DNA of 64,000 nucleotides, taken from Phlebotomus papatasi (taxonomy: Eukaryota > Arthropoda > Insecta > Diptera > Psychodidae). A model generated the notes under the pieces. That model was not told the DNA's origin and searched no databases. It saw nothing but the letters and a program-made list of their open reading frames with translations. Positions 1 to 10,718 of the stretch are shown in pieces; position 1 is the first letter of the stretch, and each line of letters starts with the position of its first letter. The position numbers and the translations under genes were made by a program. The DNA lies in the NCBI RefSeq assembly GCF_024763615.1, contig NC_077223.1, positions 55,490,627-55,554,626 on the forward strand, given 5' to 3'.

Positions 1-4
1 ATCA

Positions 5-702
5 GACTACATATCTGGACGTGATTCAGTGGTAAGACTATCAAATCCGGAATAAAGTCACGGTTTTTTACCATTTATTTTTGTATTTGGGCGATAAAAT
101 CGCGTTCGGCGAGGTCTAAACTATTAGCTAGCATTTCAAATCAATCAAAATCGATATCCTAAGCAACATCAGCTTCAGAGTATGATAACTAAGCCATGAA
201 TTACCCAACGGAATAGTCTATATACCCTGTGTAGGCAAAAAAGCAGCGAAATTATTTATAAAGATATTACGAACTGTTTTAGTATCATAAAGTTTAATAG
301 CAAAATCGGACGATTAGGGCTGTAAGACCATGGAAATATTTAATATAGCGCGGAAATATATAAAATAACCAACTAGGATCGAAAAAATATTGAAAATTCT
401 TAAGGAATGTCGGTTTAATTGAGGAATTGTAAAATTAGTTGAAAACTGTTTTAGTTTCTTTTACATTTCGTTCTCTTTCCCTGCTTTACCGGTCATTCAG
501 CCAAGTATTTTATGATTCAGTTATCATACCCTGAAGCTGATGTTGCTTAGGGTATCGATTTTGATTAGTTTGAAAGGTTAGCCAATAGTTTAGACCTCGC
601 CGAACGCGATTTTATCGCTCAAATACAGCAATAAATGGTAATAAACTGTGATTGGAGTCCGGATTTGATAGTCCTACCACTGGATCACGCCTAGATACGT
701 AG
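5..702. repeat. Foldback element with ~185-bp inverted arms
   Basis: The arm at about 5-190 reappears reverse-complemented at about 515-702, with roughly 85-90% identity by eye. Both arms carry the motif GGCGAGGTCTAAACTAT or its complement, and a conserved stretch about AGCTGATGTTGCTTAGG. About 320 bp of AT-rich spacer lies between them. No transposase ORF is seen. The left end lies only a few bases from the window edge, so the outer boundary and target duplication cannot be checked. Confidence 0.8.
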
Positions 703-1991
703 CCTCATCTCTGTGATGGCCTACGTCATACTTTCCAGTCATTTTATTGGACAAAAATCCGTTATTGATACATTTATTCATATAAGAGCGTATTTTATTC
801 AAATATACCATTACTTAGGTTGTAAGTGAATAAATTCCGGAAGTGTTCATGCAAAATGCATTAATAAAATAGCCGAAAGTCATTATATTAAATTCTTTTT
901 ACGTAAATAGTTCATAAAATAAAATTTATTTAAAATTTAGAACAAAAAGTAGCGTTTGGGTGCAAGTGACAAAATTGTACCAATGCATTCTTTTTTTAAA
1001 AGGCTCTAAAAAAAATATTAGTCCTTCTCCTAAAAAATTCTAATAAGGCACAATTTGTAGCTTTATAACAAAGCTATCTAAGAAAAAAAAGTTTCAGTCA
1101 AAATGTAAATTAGATCTTGAGATATTAAGTGCTTTATAGAGAATTTTGAAACATTGGTACAATTTTGTACGGCACTGTATAACCTTTGCCGAAAACCTCA
1201 AGTCGATATCTCTTTGAGTTTAGGAGCTATTAAGCTCCAAAGAGCAGCCGGCCGGCCGGGAACGTAAATTAGCCACATATATATTCGTGATCAGGAAGTG
1301 CTGAAACACATTTTGCCCAAGTTTGAGCGCGATCGGACGACATGAAATTTTGTTAGGATTATAGTAAGTGAGATTATTAAGAATCTCACCTAATATTTTT
1401 TTGAGGCCAATGAAAGTCTGCTCATATTTAAGTGATCTCAGTGCGCCTTTCAGCTTCTGATGTACATAATGGTGGTTAAAAATATATACACAGTGTAACT
1501 TTTTTTTATTTTATTTATCTCATTTTTTTTTTAAATATTTATAATCATAAGTTTTTCACTTTGTTTCTTGGTTTTCAATATATTCTTACTACCTTTTACT
1601 TTATTGGATCAGGGGAGCATCGACGATTTGAGGAAATATATAAACCTATTCTCTTTTAAATATATATAATATATATAGAAAAAAACCAAAGGGAAAAATT
1701 GAGCTCTGTTAAATTTCTAATCCATCGCTTAAGTCGTTTAACATTTAAATATTCATTTTCTTTCAACATCTTTTAAAGATATTTTCTCTCCCTCTGAATT
1801 ATTTCTAAATCCAATTGAAAAATTTAAAACGTGAAATTTTCGAAAATATTAATACAAGTGTTGTTTGTTTTCGTTCGAAGAGCAAGGAATGGAAATGACA
1901 CCAAACAGATACACGCCTGTTATTTAAATATACCTAAAAATGTTCATCATTTTTTTTTGTCTCTTATTTGTTATTATATTTCTAAAGTCTC
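703..1991. other. AT-rich intergenic DNA and Rap1 3' flank
   Basis: No coding region is supported here. The last few hundred bases before 1992 should hold the 3' UTR of the minus-strand Rap1 gene. A GC-rich block with repeated CCGG around 1245-1260 resembles the ends of the element at 20914-25233 but has no visible partner. An AT dinucleotide run lies near 1660-1677. Confidence 0.5.
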
Positions 1992-2546
1992 TTATAGTAA
2001 CGCACAGATAGATTTTTTTTTCTGTTTCTGCTTCTTCTCTGGCGATTTTTTGTTGATTTGCCGCACTAAATCGTAAAATATCTCGTTCACATTAACTTTA
2101 GCTTTGGCTGATGTCTCCATAAATGCACAATTGAACTGGCTGGCGAGACCTTTACCCAATTCTTTTCCAACAACTCTTTCATCTTCCAAATCACACTTGT
2201 TACCCACGAGAACCATTGGCACGTCATCGGTATCCTTAACTCTCAGTATTTGTTCCCTGAGATCTTGTAAGTCATTGAATGTTGATTGGGCTGTTATGGA
2301 GTAGACAAGAACAAATCCCTGGCCATTCTTCATATACAAGTCCCTCATGGCGGTAAATTGTTCTGTTCCGGCCGTATCTAGGATCTCTAGCATGCATTGC
2401 TGAGCGTCAACTTCCACTTGCTTTCTGTAGCTATCCTCAATAGTTGGATCATATTTTTCCACAAATATTCCCTGAACAAACTGTACAGTGAGTGCACTTT
2501 TGCCAACGCCCCCACTACCCAACACCACTATCTTGTATTCACGCAT
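1992..2546 (-). CDS. Rap1: Rap1 small GTPase
   Basis: A complete 184-residue Ras-family GTPase in one coding exon. Rap1 cycles between GDP and GTP at membranes and controls integrin and cadherin adhesion and MAPK signalling. The P-loop is GSGGVGKS (10-17), the effector loop YDPTIEDSY (32-40), switch II DTAGTEQF (57-64), the guanine-specificity motif NKCD, and SAK near 147. Thr61, where Ras has Gln, is the diagnostic Rap residue. The C-terminal CALL box after a Lys-rich stretch predicts geranylgeranylation. I chose the ATG at 2546 (MREYK) because it gives the conserved family N-terminus; the frame is open 14 codons further but that part is not conserved. A possible 3' splice site (GCGACAG) just upstream suggests a 5' UTR intron, as in Drosophila. 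Confidence 0.97.
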   Translation of the reverse strand: MREYKIVVLGSGGVGKSALTVQFVQGIFVEKYDPTIEDSYRKQVEVDAQQCMLEILDTAGTEQFTAMRDLYMKNGQGFVLVYSITAQSTFNDLQDLREQILRVKDTDDVPMVLVGNKCDLEDERVVGKELGKGLASQFNCAFMETSAKAKVNVNEIFYDLVRQINKKSPEKKQKQKKKSICALL

Positions 2547-2962
2547 CGCAGCCACTGTCGCTCCAGCCGTACACAAAAAAGGCCACACTAATCAATTGTA
2601 ATCAACAGTACAAGTTTTCTTTGAAATTTTCTGGAAATCCCGTCTTTGTGTGTTAGTGCGTGATACAGTGTGGTCCACTTTATTGCATTGATCATGGGGC
2701 GCACTCTTGCGGTGTGGACCCCAAATTTCCGAGTCAGCTTTTACAACCACACCCTCACGGCTGACTCATTCACAATATTTGAGCCTCAATAGATTATCTC
2801 TAGTATCACACTCCCTTCAGATTTCTTTTTTTTTCAAAGGTAGAAGCCACAAGGGGCTCTAATGTCTATCTCAGTGATTCACAATACTTCAGTGTTGATT
2901 ATGCCTCTTAAAATTTCCTTTTTTTTTTAGCTCTGTGTTGTTGACTACCACGGACGGTCCGG
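2547..2962. other. Rap1 5' flank
   Basis: This should hold the Rap1 5' UTR and promoter, read leftward. It is less AT-rich than its surroundings from about 2640 to 2790. No convincing TATA box or initiator was recognised. Confidence 0.4.
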
Positions 2963-3260
2963 ATGCTTAAACAGATGTCGCTGATGGCAATGCAGCGCCC
3001 CAAAGCACTTTTTCACCTGTGGCGTGGCACAATATCTCATCAAATATTATCCACGGCCTGCAAATGATTTAGCGATGATTCTGCGCTACAAACGACAAAT
3101 GACGCACGAAACTCCCAATATTGTAACTGTGCGATATGGTGGAGAATCCTTTATATGCGATGAAGTAAAATCGATTTATAAAGACCTTTCTTCTTCTTTT
3201 TCTTAGATATGGCTGCTGTTGTATATGTCATTTCGACAGCAGCAAACAACACAACCTGAA
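2963..3260 (+). CDS. Possible small coding region, unrecognised
   Basis: This region looks more protein-like than its surroundings, but no single frame covers it. One frame opens with ATG at 2963 (MLKQMSLMAMQRPK) and stops near 3067. The neighbouring frame is open from about 2985 to 3206 and holds the strings LIKYYPRPANDLAMILRYK and ETPNIVTVRYGGESF. A pyrimidine-rich acceptor ends at 3206, and a donor-like GTAAAA at 3165 would give a 42-bp intron, short for an insect. Joining them continues the open frame to about 3256. I cannot name a family. Options are a small gene divergent from Rap1, a frameshifted pseudogene, or chance. Confidence 0.25.
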
Positions 3261-4312
3261 GTTTGCTGAAGTACTTTTCCTTTTTGAATTCAACTATATA
3301 TTTTATCCAGAGAGGAATTTAGAAAGGATCTTTTAGCTGAAGAATCTTTTTTCTCAATTTTTTATGTCTATTTTTAATTTGCATATTACTCTGTGTTCCC
3401 TATCTATCATGAATTGTGTTATCAAACTAAAGTATTAAAAGCATTTGGAAAAATTGATGGTGGAAAGGGTGGAAAGGTAATTTTGGAAGTATATTCATGT
3501 GTGTTTCAGAATTAGGTCAATTCGCACTTTTTCAAACTTAATATTAAATAATAGATAATTTTTAATATTTTTACTTAATCAAGAAATTTAATTATTGAGA
3601 TCATAAGTCTTTTTTCTATGTAAGCATCACATTGAGACATTCATAATATGCTACCAATTTGCTACTAATTTATTTAGGCAACCGTATAATTCTAGCTGAA
3701 ACATATTCAAATTTGTTTCGTAGTGTATACGTAGGTATAGTGGTAGAAAATACTTCACAGAAAAGAGTTTGAGTGATAGAGTGTGACACAATTATTTTGT
3801 TGTAAATTTTCCCTTGCTTCCCGCAAGAGATGTCCGACATAAATAATCATGCGAGACTCAACGTGATCATGCAATGTAATCTTATGTTCAAAACATAAAA
3901 AAAATACACACATAAAAAATCCTCATAAATTATAAGTATATGCATAATTTATGAATAAACATTCTCTGACTTTGCCATTTGATATTTCATATTTTTTCAC
4001 AACAACACAAACGTGGGGTATCAATTAGATATGAAGAAAATCAAACATTGCAGTTTAAAAGAACAATTTTTTTTATGTATATATTCTAAAAATTTCTGTA
4101 TTTTTTTATTTTCGTTTTATTCTAAAATGTATGTTGGCTTGTTCAGAACTCCATCAACAAAGCATTGTTTTCTTTTACAAAATTGAATATGAGAACTTGT
4201 GTAATATTCTTTGCTTATGTTGAATTTACTGAATGTTGTTGGAATCTTTATTTATCTTCCCTTTATTTCCCTTTATTTAAAAAAGCATTAATTTGGTATG
4301 TTATAAACGTTA
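3261..4312. other. AT-rich DNA, no gene seen
   Basis: No ORF with recognisable similarity and no clear repeat structure were seen. If the downstream exons of WDR7 lie to the left of the window, this stretch is intron of that gene. Confidence 0.4.
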
Positions 4313-4314
4313 TA

Positions 4315-5223
4315 GGGTAGAGTAAGTACTTTTCGCCACCTTAAGGTTTGACACCCTTATAAAACATACACTTTTTGTCGAAATAAAATGAAATTTTGTG
4401 TACAAGTGCTTTTAAGCATTGTCTATCTATTGAACCAGGAGACTTTCCGGGAACTTTTGAGTATCTGGTTGAAAAAGTACATTTCCTGCAACAATGCATG
4501 TTTCAGTACTTTTCACCACCTTGTGAACACTTTCTCGCCACTTTGTAAGTACTTTTTCGCCACTTATTTTCAGTTGATTTTTAAGAAACAGCAGCTTTCG
4601 AAAACCCCCAAAATTACACGGCACAGTACTTTTCTTATTTAACACCTATATTAGACAATTATTAGAGTATTTCGAATGATGTTTTGCACATTTTTTATTT
4701 GCGACAAAAATCAATTAAAAATTACGACTGTTTCAACTAAATTCCGCGAGGAGCACCACTTTTAAAATGCTTGAAAAAATGAGTGGCGAAAAGTACTTAC
4801 ACAACCGAAAAAAGTAAGCCCTATTTCACAACATCCGTATTTCTGTATTTTTTGGAAAACATTATTAAAAAATGATATTAGAACAAAGCTTATTTAACAA
4901 CGGATTGACTTTCAGTGAAAAAATATCGAATACTGTACTGAAAAAAAACATAAAATAATGCAAGACAATTTGTCTGAGCGTTGACAAGTTTATTAAGAAC
5001 TCCATATTTTTTTAGTGACTGTTCACCTTGTCGACAATTTCTTTAATTAACTTGCAATTAATCTAGTCGGTGGAGCATCTGTTATGGTTTTCTGATTCAT
5101 TTGGCTAGAGGTCACGAAATAACACTCATTTCGTAGTTCCACGAACTCATAATTTTCTTAAAATGTGATTTTAATTTAGGTGGCGAAAAAGGGCTTACTG
5201 GCGAAAAAGTACTGACTCTACCC
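4315..5223. mobile_element. MITE, AGGGTAGAG family, 909 bp
   Basis: A non-autonomous element flanked by TA on both sides (4313-4314 and 5224-5225). The left end reads GGGTAGAGTAAGTACTTTTC and the right end is its imperfect complement. The motif TGGCGAAAAAGTAC, in either orientation, recurs at least seven times: at the ends, around 4502-4566 and around 4785. Such repeated subterminal motifs usually bind the transposase. No transposase ORF is present. A truncated copy of the left end lies at 34082-34118. Confidence 0.85.
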
Positions 5224-5957
5224 TACATAATTAATTTTGTTTGATAATTGTAGAAAAATTAAGTTCCATTTTATGAAAATTCGTAAAAATCGTGACCTTT
5301 ACCTTGACAGGAGTTCTTTTAGAAGATTTTTCTTCTTAGGACAAAATTCTTCTCATTCATCTTAGTTATTTTCAAAATTTTAAACGTAATCAAATCCTCC
5401 AAGTCATTTTTAAATTTTTAGTCAATTTGTACAATGAAAGTTTTACAATTCGATGGTTAGAATATTCCAAATTGATCTAAAAAATATGTCATCAGTGGTA
5501 TATTTTTAATTCCTGGCAACATCGAATACTGAAACTGCTGAAAATTTGGAAGTATTCTGAAATCTAAGTAACGACATTATTGATTTTTTTTTTAGAGATG
5601 AATAACATAATAAAAAGTTCTCATAAACTGCAATGTTATAAGCAAGGGATGTTAAGAAGTTAAATATTCACTTCAATAATCTCTTTTGCTAACCTAACAG
5701 TGGAAATAAATCCAGGAATTGCGCTAAAATGGGAAGAGATTGAATTTTCTTATTATTAACTATTTCTCGTCATTTTTCTTTCAACACCAACAAAAGAAGC
5801 GTAATTTAAGATTCTAAAGAAAAAATGGTAAAATTTCTTTAAAATCGGAGAATCCAATTTATGATGTATGATATAAAACGTGATCATGTGATCCTCTTTA
5901 GTAAATAATTTCTATGAGTGAATTAAAAAAAAAAAATAGACACAAAAAGGGACTCAC
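5224..5957. other. AT-rich DNA 3' of the last visible WDR7 exon
   Basis: The third WDR7 exon ends at 5958 with a donor in phase 2, so this stretch should be intron. I looked for the next WDR7 exon on the minus strand and found none. Confidence 0.4.
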
Positions 5958-8900
5958 TTTGCGGGAAGTCGATAAAGGTAACCTTTCCCTTCATCTGACC
6001 ACAAAATGACGCGGTCGTTTCCAAGAAAATCACCTCCTAGCCACCTTTCTCCGGATGGAGATATAACACTGCAGAGAACTGTGAAATCTCCAGCATCATA
6101 GATTTGCCAGTATTTGGCACATACAATTAATACAGTGCGTTGGTTTTGGGAGCAGCAACTCATGGTGATTGCATTGAGACAACGAATCTGGAAGTCGAGA
6201 AATAATTAAGATTTCACAACAAAGTTTATTGAAAAATATATAATCACCTGCTTCGATTCGTTTTCGTAAATAGGTTCTGAATACTTGTTTTCATTACCAA
6301 GAAGAGTCCAAACTTTTACTGTTCCCGTCGTTGTTATAGCCAAGACAACATCATCTTTACGCTTAGAAGGGCGTAGTACCTGTTAAGGAAAAACAGTACT
6401 TAACATTTTATTAACTAATAAAATTATTAATTTATAAACATGATTCCTCGAGAGGAGCTTGTTAGACTTATTATCGTCAAATTAAGCAGAAAAAACATTA
6501 AGAATTGATATAATTCACAAAGTAAATTACGATGTATGTGGTCTTATACAGTTTTACAGGTGATCACTTTAAAATAAAGTGATGATGAGAAACTTTAAAA
6601 ATTGTCATTTTGTTTTTTAAATCAAGTTAAAATAACCTGGGACTGTGAGGAAAAGGAGGCAATGGCAATTAATTTTACGTATTCCAAAGAGGTTTTGATT
6701 TTAGCAGTTTTATTTTTAAAGATTTAGTGAATATAGACTTCATTTGAGAAACAATGGTCAGATTTTTTCTAATAAATCATATTTACTATAAATTCCTATA
6801 AATTTTCGCCTCTATTTTTTCATTTTTTTTTAAGCATTAAGCACTAAGTTTTATCTACCAAAGATTTAACAATTCTTTCAATTAATTTATCACTATTATC
6901 AAATTATGCGTTTATTCTGATCTTACTTTATAATCTTTTCTGACTATTCATTACTTTTTTTTATCAAATATTAGTGTAGAAAATTCCAGAGGGGGTAATG
7001 TGTCACAAAAACGAATACACATTTTCTTCTACAAATTAATAACACTTTCTTTGCGAAATCTACAAAGAAAATAAATGTTCATACATCATTACTAAGATTT
7101 GCAACATCTCACAGTAAAAAGACGTAAAATAAACCCAAAAAATAATCTCTTGAATGCTTCAAAATGTACAAAATTCTTTAAATTGACAAACCTCTCAAGT
7201 TCGTTGTGAATTGAATTTAAATTGAATTAGGGTCATATATGACCCGGGGAAAAAACAATTTTTTTTTACTATTTACATTAATTGAAATCTATCGGTTTGT
7301 GCATGACATCATAATAGAAGGATGTAAGATTCTTGGCTAATTTTCTCAAGACTCCAGATATTCAGGAAAAGAAAATATTTGAGATCAAAAATCACTAATT
7401 TCGAACTTTGTGAAATGACTTTTCTTTTTCAAAATTTTTTATATTAATTTATTTTTTTCAGCAAAAAGTTCTTTAGAAACACAAAATAGAATATCCAATA
7501 TATATTGCATATTTTGATATAATAAACTACTCTCAATTTTGCAGAAAAGCGTGTAGAATTTTCCGGGTCATATATGACACTATTGTCCCCAAGGGTAACA
7601 GTGTTTTCGTCCCAAACCTATAGCGAAATGTAGTTGGGACACTGTTTTTCTTTGTGAAATGCAGGTGGGACATCTTGCTCCTCGACATTTCATCTTATAT
7701 CTGATGAATTATAACATATTTTGCAATATTTTAGAGAATTCTGCAAGCGTCTCATATTGTGCCGTTGTATTGTGTGTGAATAAATATGTGGATAAGTTTA
7801 TTTTTGCCAAATACCACTCAAAATATTGTGACAGTGACTGTTCAAGGGATTACCAGGAAGATTCCTTGAACACCAGGAGTACATTGTTCACCAAGACAAT
7901 CAAGTTTGCCATGGTTTTGGCCAAATTAATAACTTCAAGCGAAAAAACTCTTAAAAAGCCCGTCACATAGATTTTCAAAATGGTATGTACACTTCCCTTG
8001 AGGACAATAGGGTCATATATGACCAGGGGTTTTTCCGAGTTTTCACGCAATGGAAAATTTTTTTCCTCTCTGAACTATTATATTTGATCATAAAGCATTA
8101 GGAAAAACTCAATTTTACATGAATTCATCTGCTCAATAAAAGTGGGACGCGAAAGAAGAAATTCTGTTAAGGCAGGGGCCTCTCGACATTTCATTTTTCC
8201 ATACGTTTTTTCATAGAGGCACTGAAGACTATTGGTAAGTTTTTTCCTAAAGAGAATTGACTTATCAGTCTGATATATTTCGAAATCGTGCATTAAAAGC
8301 TATCTAAAAATACATATTTCATAATGTTCGCCGAAATAATACAAGAACTATGAGCAAATTTGTTTAAGTCGTGGTGCAATATCTGCAAAATTTTTACAAG
8401 GAAAAGTGAAAAATATCTTCACTTTTTATTAGGCTTGATGGGCCCCTGGTTAAGGTGTACCTCACTACCTCCACTGAAGATATTTATATTAACAAGAATA
8501 TTCCTTAAAACTATTCCTTAATTCCTAGCTTTTTCCAAGACGTACTTTTTTTTAAGTAATTATTAATTGTTATTTAAGTGTTATTAAGTAAATACGAGTT
8601 TCATAGTGAAAAACATGTTGTGCATCACATGTAACCATTTTAATAATCAAGATAATTATATTATAATTTTATTTATATAGAGCTGCAATTCGCACTATTA
8701 TACGAAAAAATCATTTCTTTTTTTTACAAACTAACGGCGTTATCACACTTGCACATTAAAATTTTAATGTGATTCACATTAATTGTCGCTTGTGAGCGTC
8801 CAAATATGTTATTTGTGTCTTTGAGTCACTTAATATTTGGGGTTTTTCTATTTATTGATAAAGAAGTGAACTTGGTCTGGAAAAATAAGTTTAAATTTAC

Positions 8901-9649
8901 CTAAAGCATAAATATTTTTCACATTAAAAAATTAAAGAGAAAATCGCATTAATTTTTCGCATTAATGCTATAAAATCAATTTATATCAAATTTTGCGGGC
9001 CAAGTCTACCTTTTTATTAACAAATAGATCAAATTATGAATATAACAAATTACACATTTGGACTCTCATCAGCGACAATTAATGTGAATCATATTAAAAT
9101 TTTAATGTGCAAGTAGTGTGATAACACAGTAACAAGGATAATTATATTCAAACTTACGTGAAGTGCGGATATCCAGTCAGGCTTAACTTTACAGCTTAAC
9201 GAAAAGATTATCTCTAGACTAAAAGGATCCATGATCATAATCTCAGCATAATAGCCATTGCAGAAAAGACGTATATCATCACAATTGGACATGTGATAAG
9301 CTTGAATGCTGGTATGTACTTGACTTAGTTTTGTTGATTCCCGACATTTGCCATCGATTAAGTCCCAGGTGCACATTTCACCCGTCTCCGAAGAGCTCAC
9401 AAGAAAGTTATTGTCCTGGATGATAGAAGCTCGAGATAGACAAAGTACCGGAGCTGTATGTCCAACAAGAAGACACCGTGGAGTCATTTGAATGGTTTCT
9501 GGATCGAGTTGCCACAAGCATATCTGTCCATCGTAGCAACCTGTAGCAAGTGTTCTCTGGTCGCGTGACAGAAAGACACTTGAAACACAATGAGTAGGTG
9601 CAAAGGGCCCCCATAACACCACTGGAACCACGAGATTCGTACTGCCCAT
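5958..9649 (-). CDS. Rbcn-3B: WDR7/Rabconnectin-3 beta, 5' exons only
   Basis: Three minus-strand exons, 9158-9649, 6248-6379 and 5958-6187, join in frame at GT-AG sites (phases 0, 0, then an open phase 2 donor GTGAGT). They encode about 284 residues matching the N-terminal WD40 propeller of WDR7. Diagnostic strings include PVVLWGPFAPTHC, YDGQICLWQL, SSSETGEMCTWDL and CAKYWQIYDAGDF. The protein is known to pair with Rabconnectin-3 alpha in V-ATPase regulation and Notch-receptor trafficking. The ATG at 9649 (MGSTNLVVP) is used; the open frame two codons earlier begins with TTG. The family is about 1500 residues, so most of the protein is missing: it either lies left of the window, making Rap1 nested in an intron, or the copy is broken. 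The 2.8 kb intron 1 holds a TTAA element and a 7-bp-TSD MITE. Confidence 0.88.
7225..8165. mobile_element. TTAA-type element, old copy
   Basis: This is the same family, in opposite orientation, as the better preserved copy at 23815-25007. It carries three copies of the palindrome GGGTCATATATGACCC or close variants (7230, 7565, 8010). The ends have decayed, though the right end still reads GGGACGCGAAAGAAG, close to the family end GACGCGAAAGAG. It lies in WDR7 intron 1. No transposase ORF is visible. Confidence 0.65.
8173..8448. mobile_element. MITE with CAGGGGCC ends, 276 bp, 7-bp TSD
   Basis: The ends read CAGGGGCC and GGCCCCTG. The element is flanked by a perfect 7-bp direct repeat GTTAAGG at 8166-8172 and 8449-8455. 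A second copy in opposite orientation lies at 57017-57295. It contains no ORF of note. Confidence 0.85.
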
Positions 9650-10718
9650 TTTCAATACTGTCAGTTTGTATTAAGATGCCTTGTTTCTCTACACCTTCCG
9701 AAAAAGATTTCAGTTTTGTGTGCCCCAAAAATGCGTCACTATTGATTTTTCATTGCCAAAATTTAATAGATAAAACCCACTTAGTAGACATATATGATCA
9801 ATAAAGAATTTTTAGCAAAAGATTATCACGAGATCACGTACTTCACAATGAGACAAGTGTTATAGGGAATAATTAGAGAATATATGCTTAGATTTGCCAA
9901 TTTATATTCTTGAGAAAAAAAGACGAAAAAAACTCGCACTTCGCATTTCTTTTGAACCCCTTTATGAACTCTAGCACAACTAGCGGAAAAGTGTAAAACG
10001 ATTTTAGACAGCAAACGAACAAACAGAAGAAAAATAAGAAGAAGTGAAAAAAGGAATTTTTCTGTGACTTAATTTTTACTACAAATATACTTTATCAAAT
10101 TAAATAGCATTTCTACCTCATACACAACATCATAAAGTGTCAGGGAACACTGTGAGGAAGAATCTGAGCTGATTATTGCTAAGCTATGAATTTCACGATT
10201 TTTTTAAAAGAATTGTTTCATCGCAAGTGATTTTTAAAGGCAATGTCTTCCACGAGGTAAATACAAGAAAAAATCACTTGATAAACACCTAATTAAACTA
10301 TTACAATTAACCGATGTTAAATCTTAAATAAAAATATATTCATAGTAACTTTAATAATAAATATCAAGTTTTTCAAGTTAATAGAAACAATAAGAGGAAT
10401 TATTGTGAATAATAAAGTGCGACAAAACACTCCTACTCAAAAATTACTTTTTTTCCATGCCTTTCTATAAATCGATTTTTGTATTGACATTTTTTAATTA
10501 TGTAATTAAATTAAAGATGCAATTTTGCGGTGTATAAACATGCCAAAGAAAATTGCAAAATCGAGCTTGCGTCTTCCCAATGAATGTGTCTTATTTATTA
10601 TTACAAATAATTTTTAATTGCAGAATAAAGTGGTTGTCATATTTATAATTCTATTTCTATATTCTTATTTAATTAAGGTTTTAAAAATACGTACAGAATA
10701 AAAATTAATATTGAAAAT
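9650..10718. other. Divergent intergenic region between WDR7 and hippo
   Basis: The two genes are transcribed away from each other from this 1.07 kb, which should contain both 5' UTRs and promoters. It is AT-rich, and no core promoter motif could be fixed. A strong splice acceptor just inside the hippo ORF (AG at 10740-10741) suggests that a hippo 5' exon may also lie here. Confidence 0.5.

Noticed and set aside
1245..1260. GCCGGCCGGCCGGG as a second end of the CCCGGCCGG element
   Set aside because: No matching partner or the TACTGAGTATA subterminal repeats nearby.
2104..2304. Plus-strand ORFs over the Rap1 exon
   Set aside because: Shadow frames of a highly conserved minus-strand gene.
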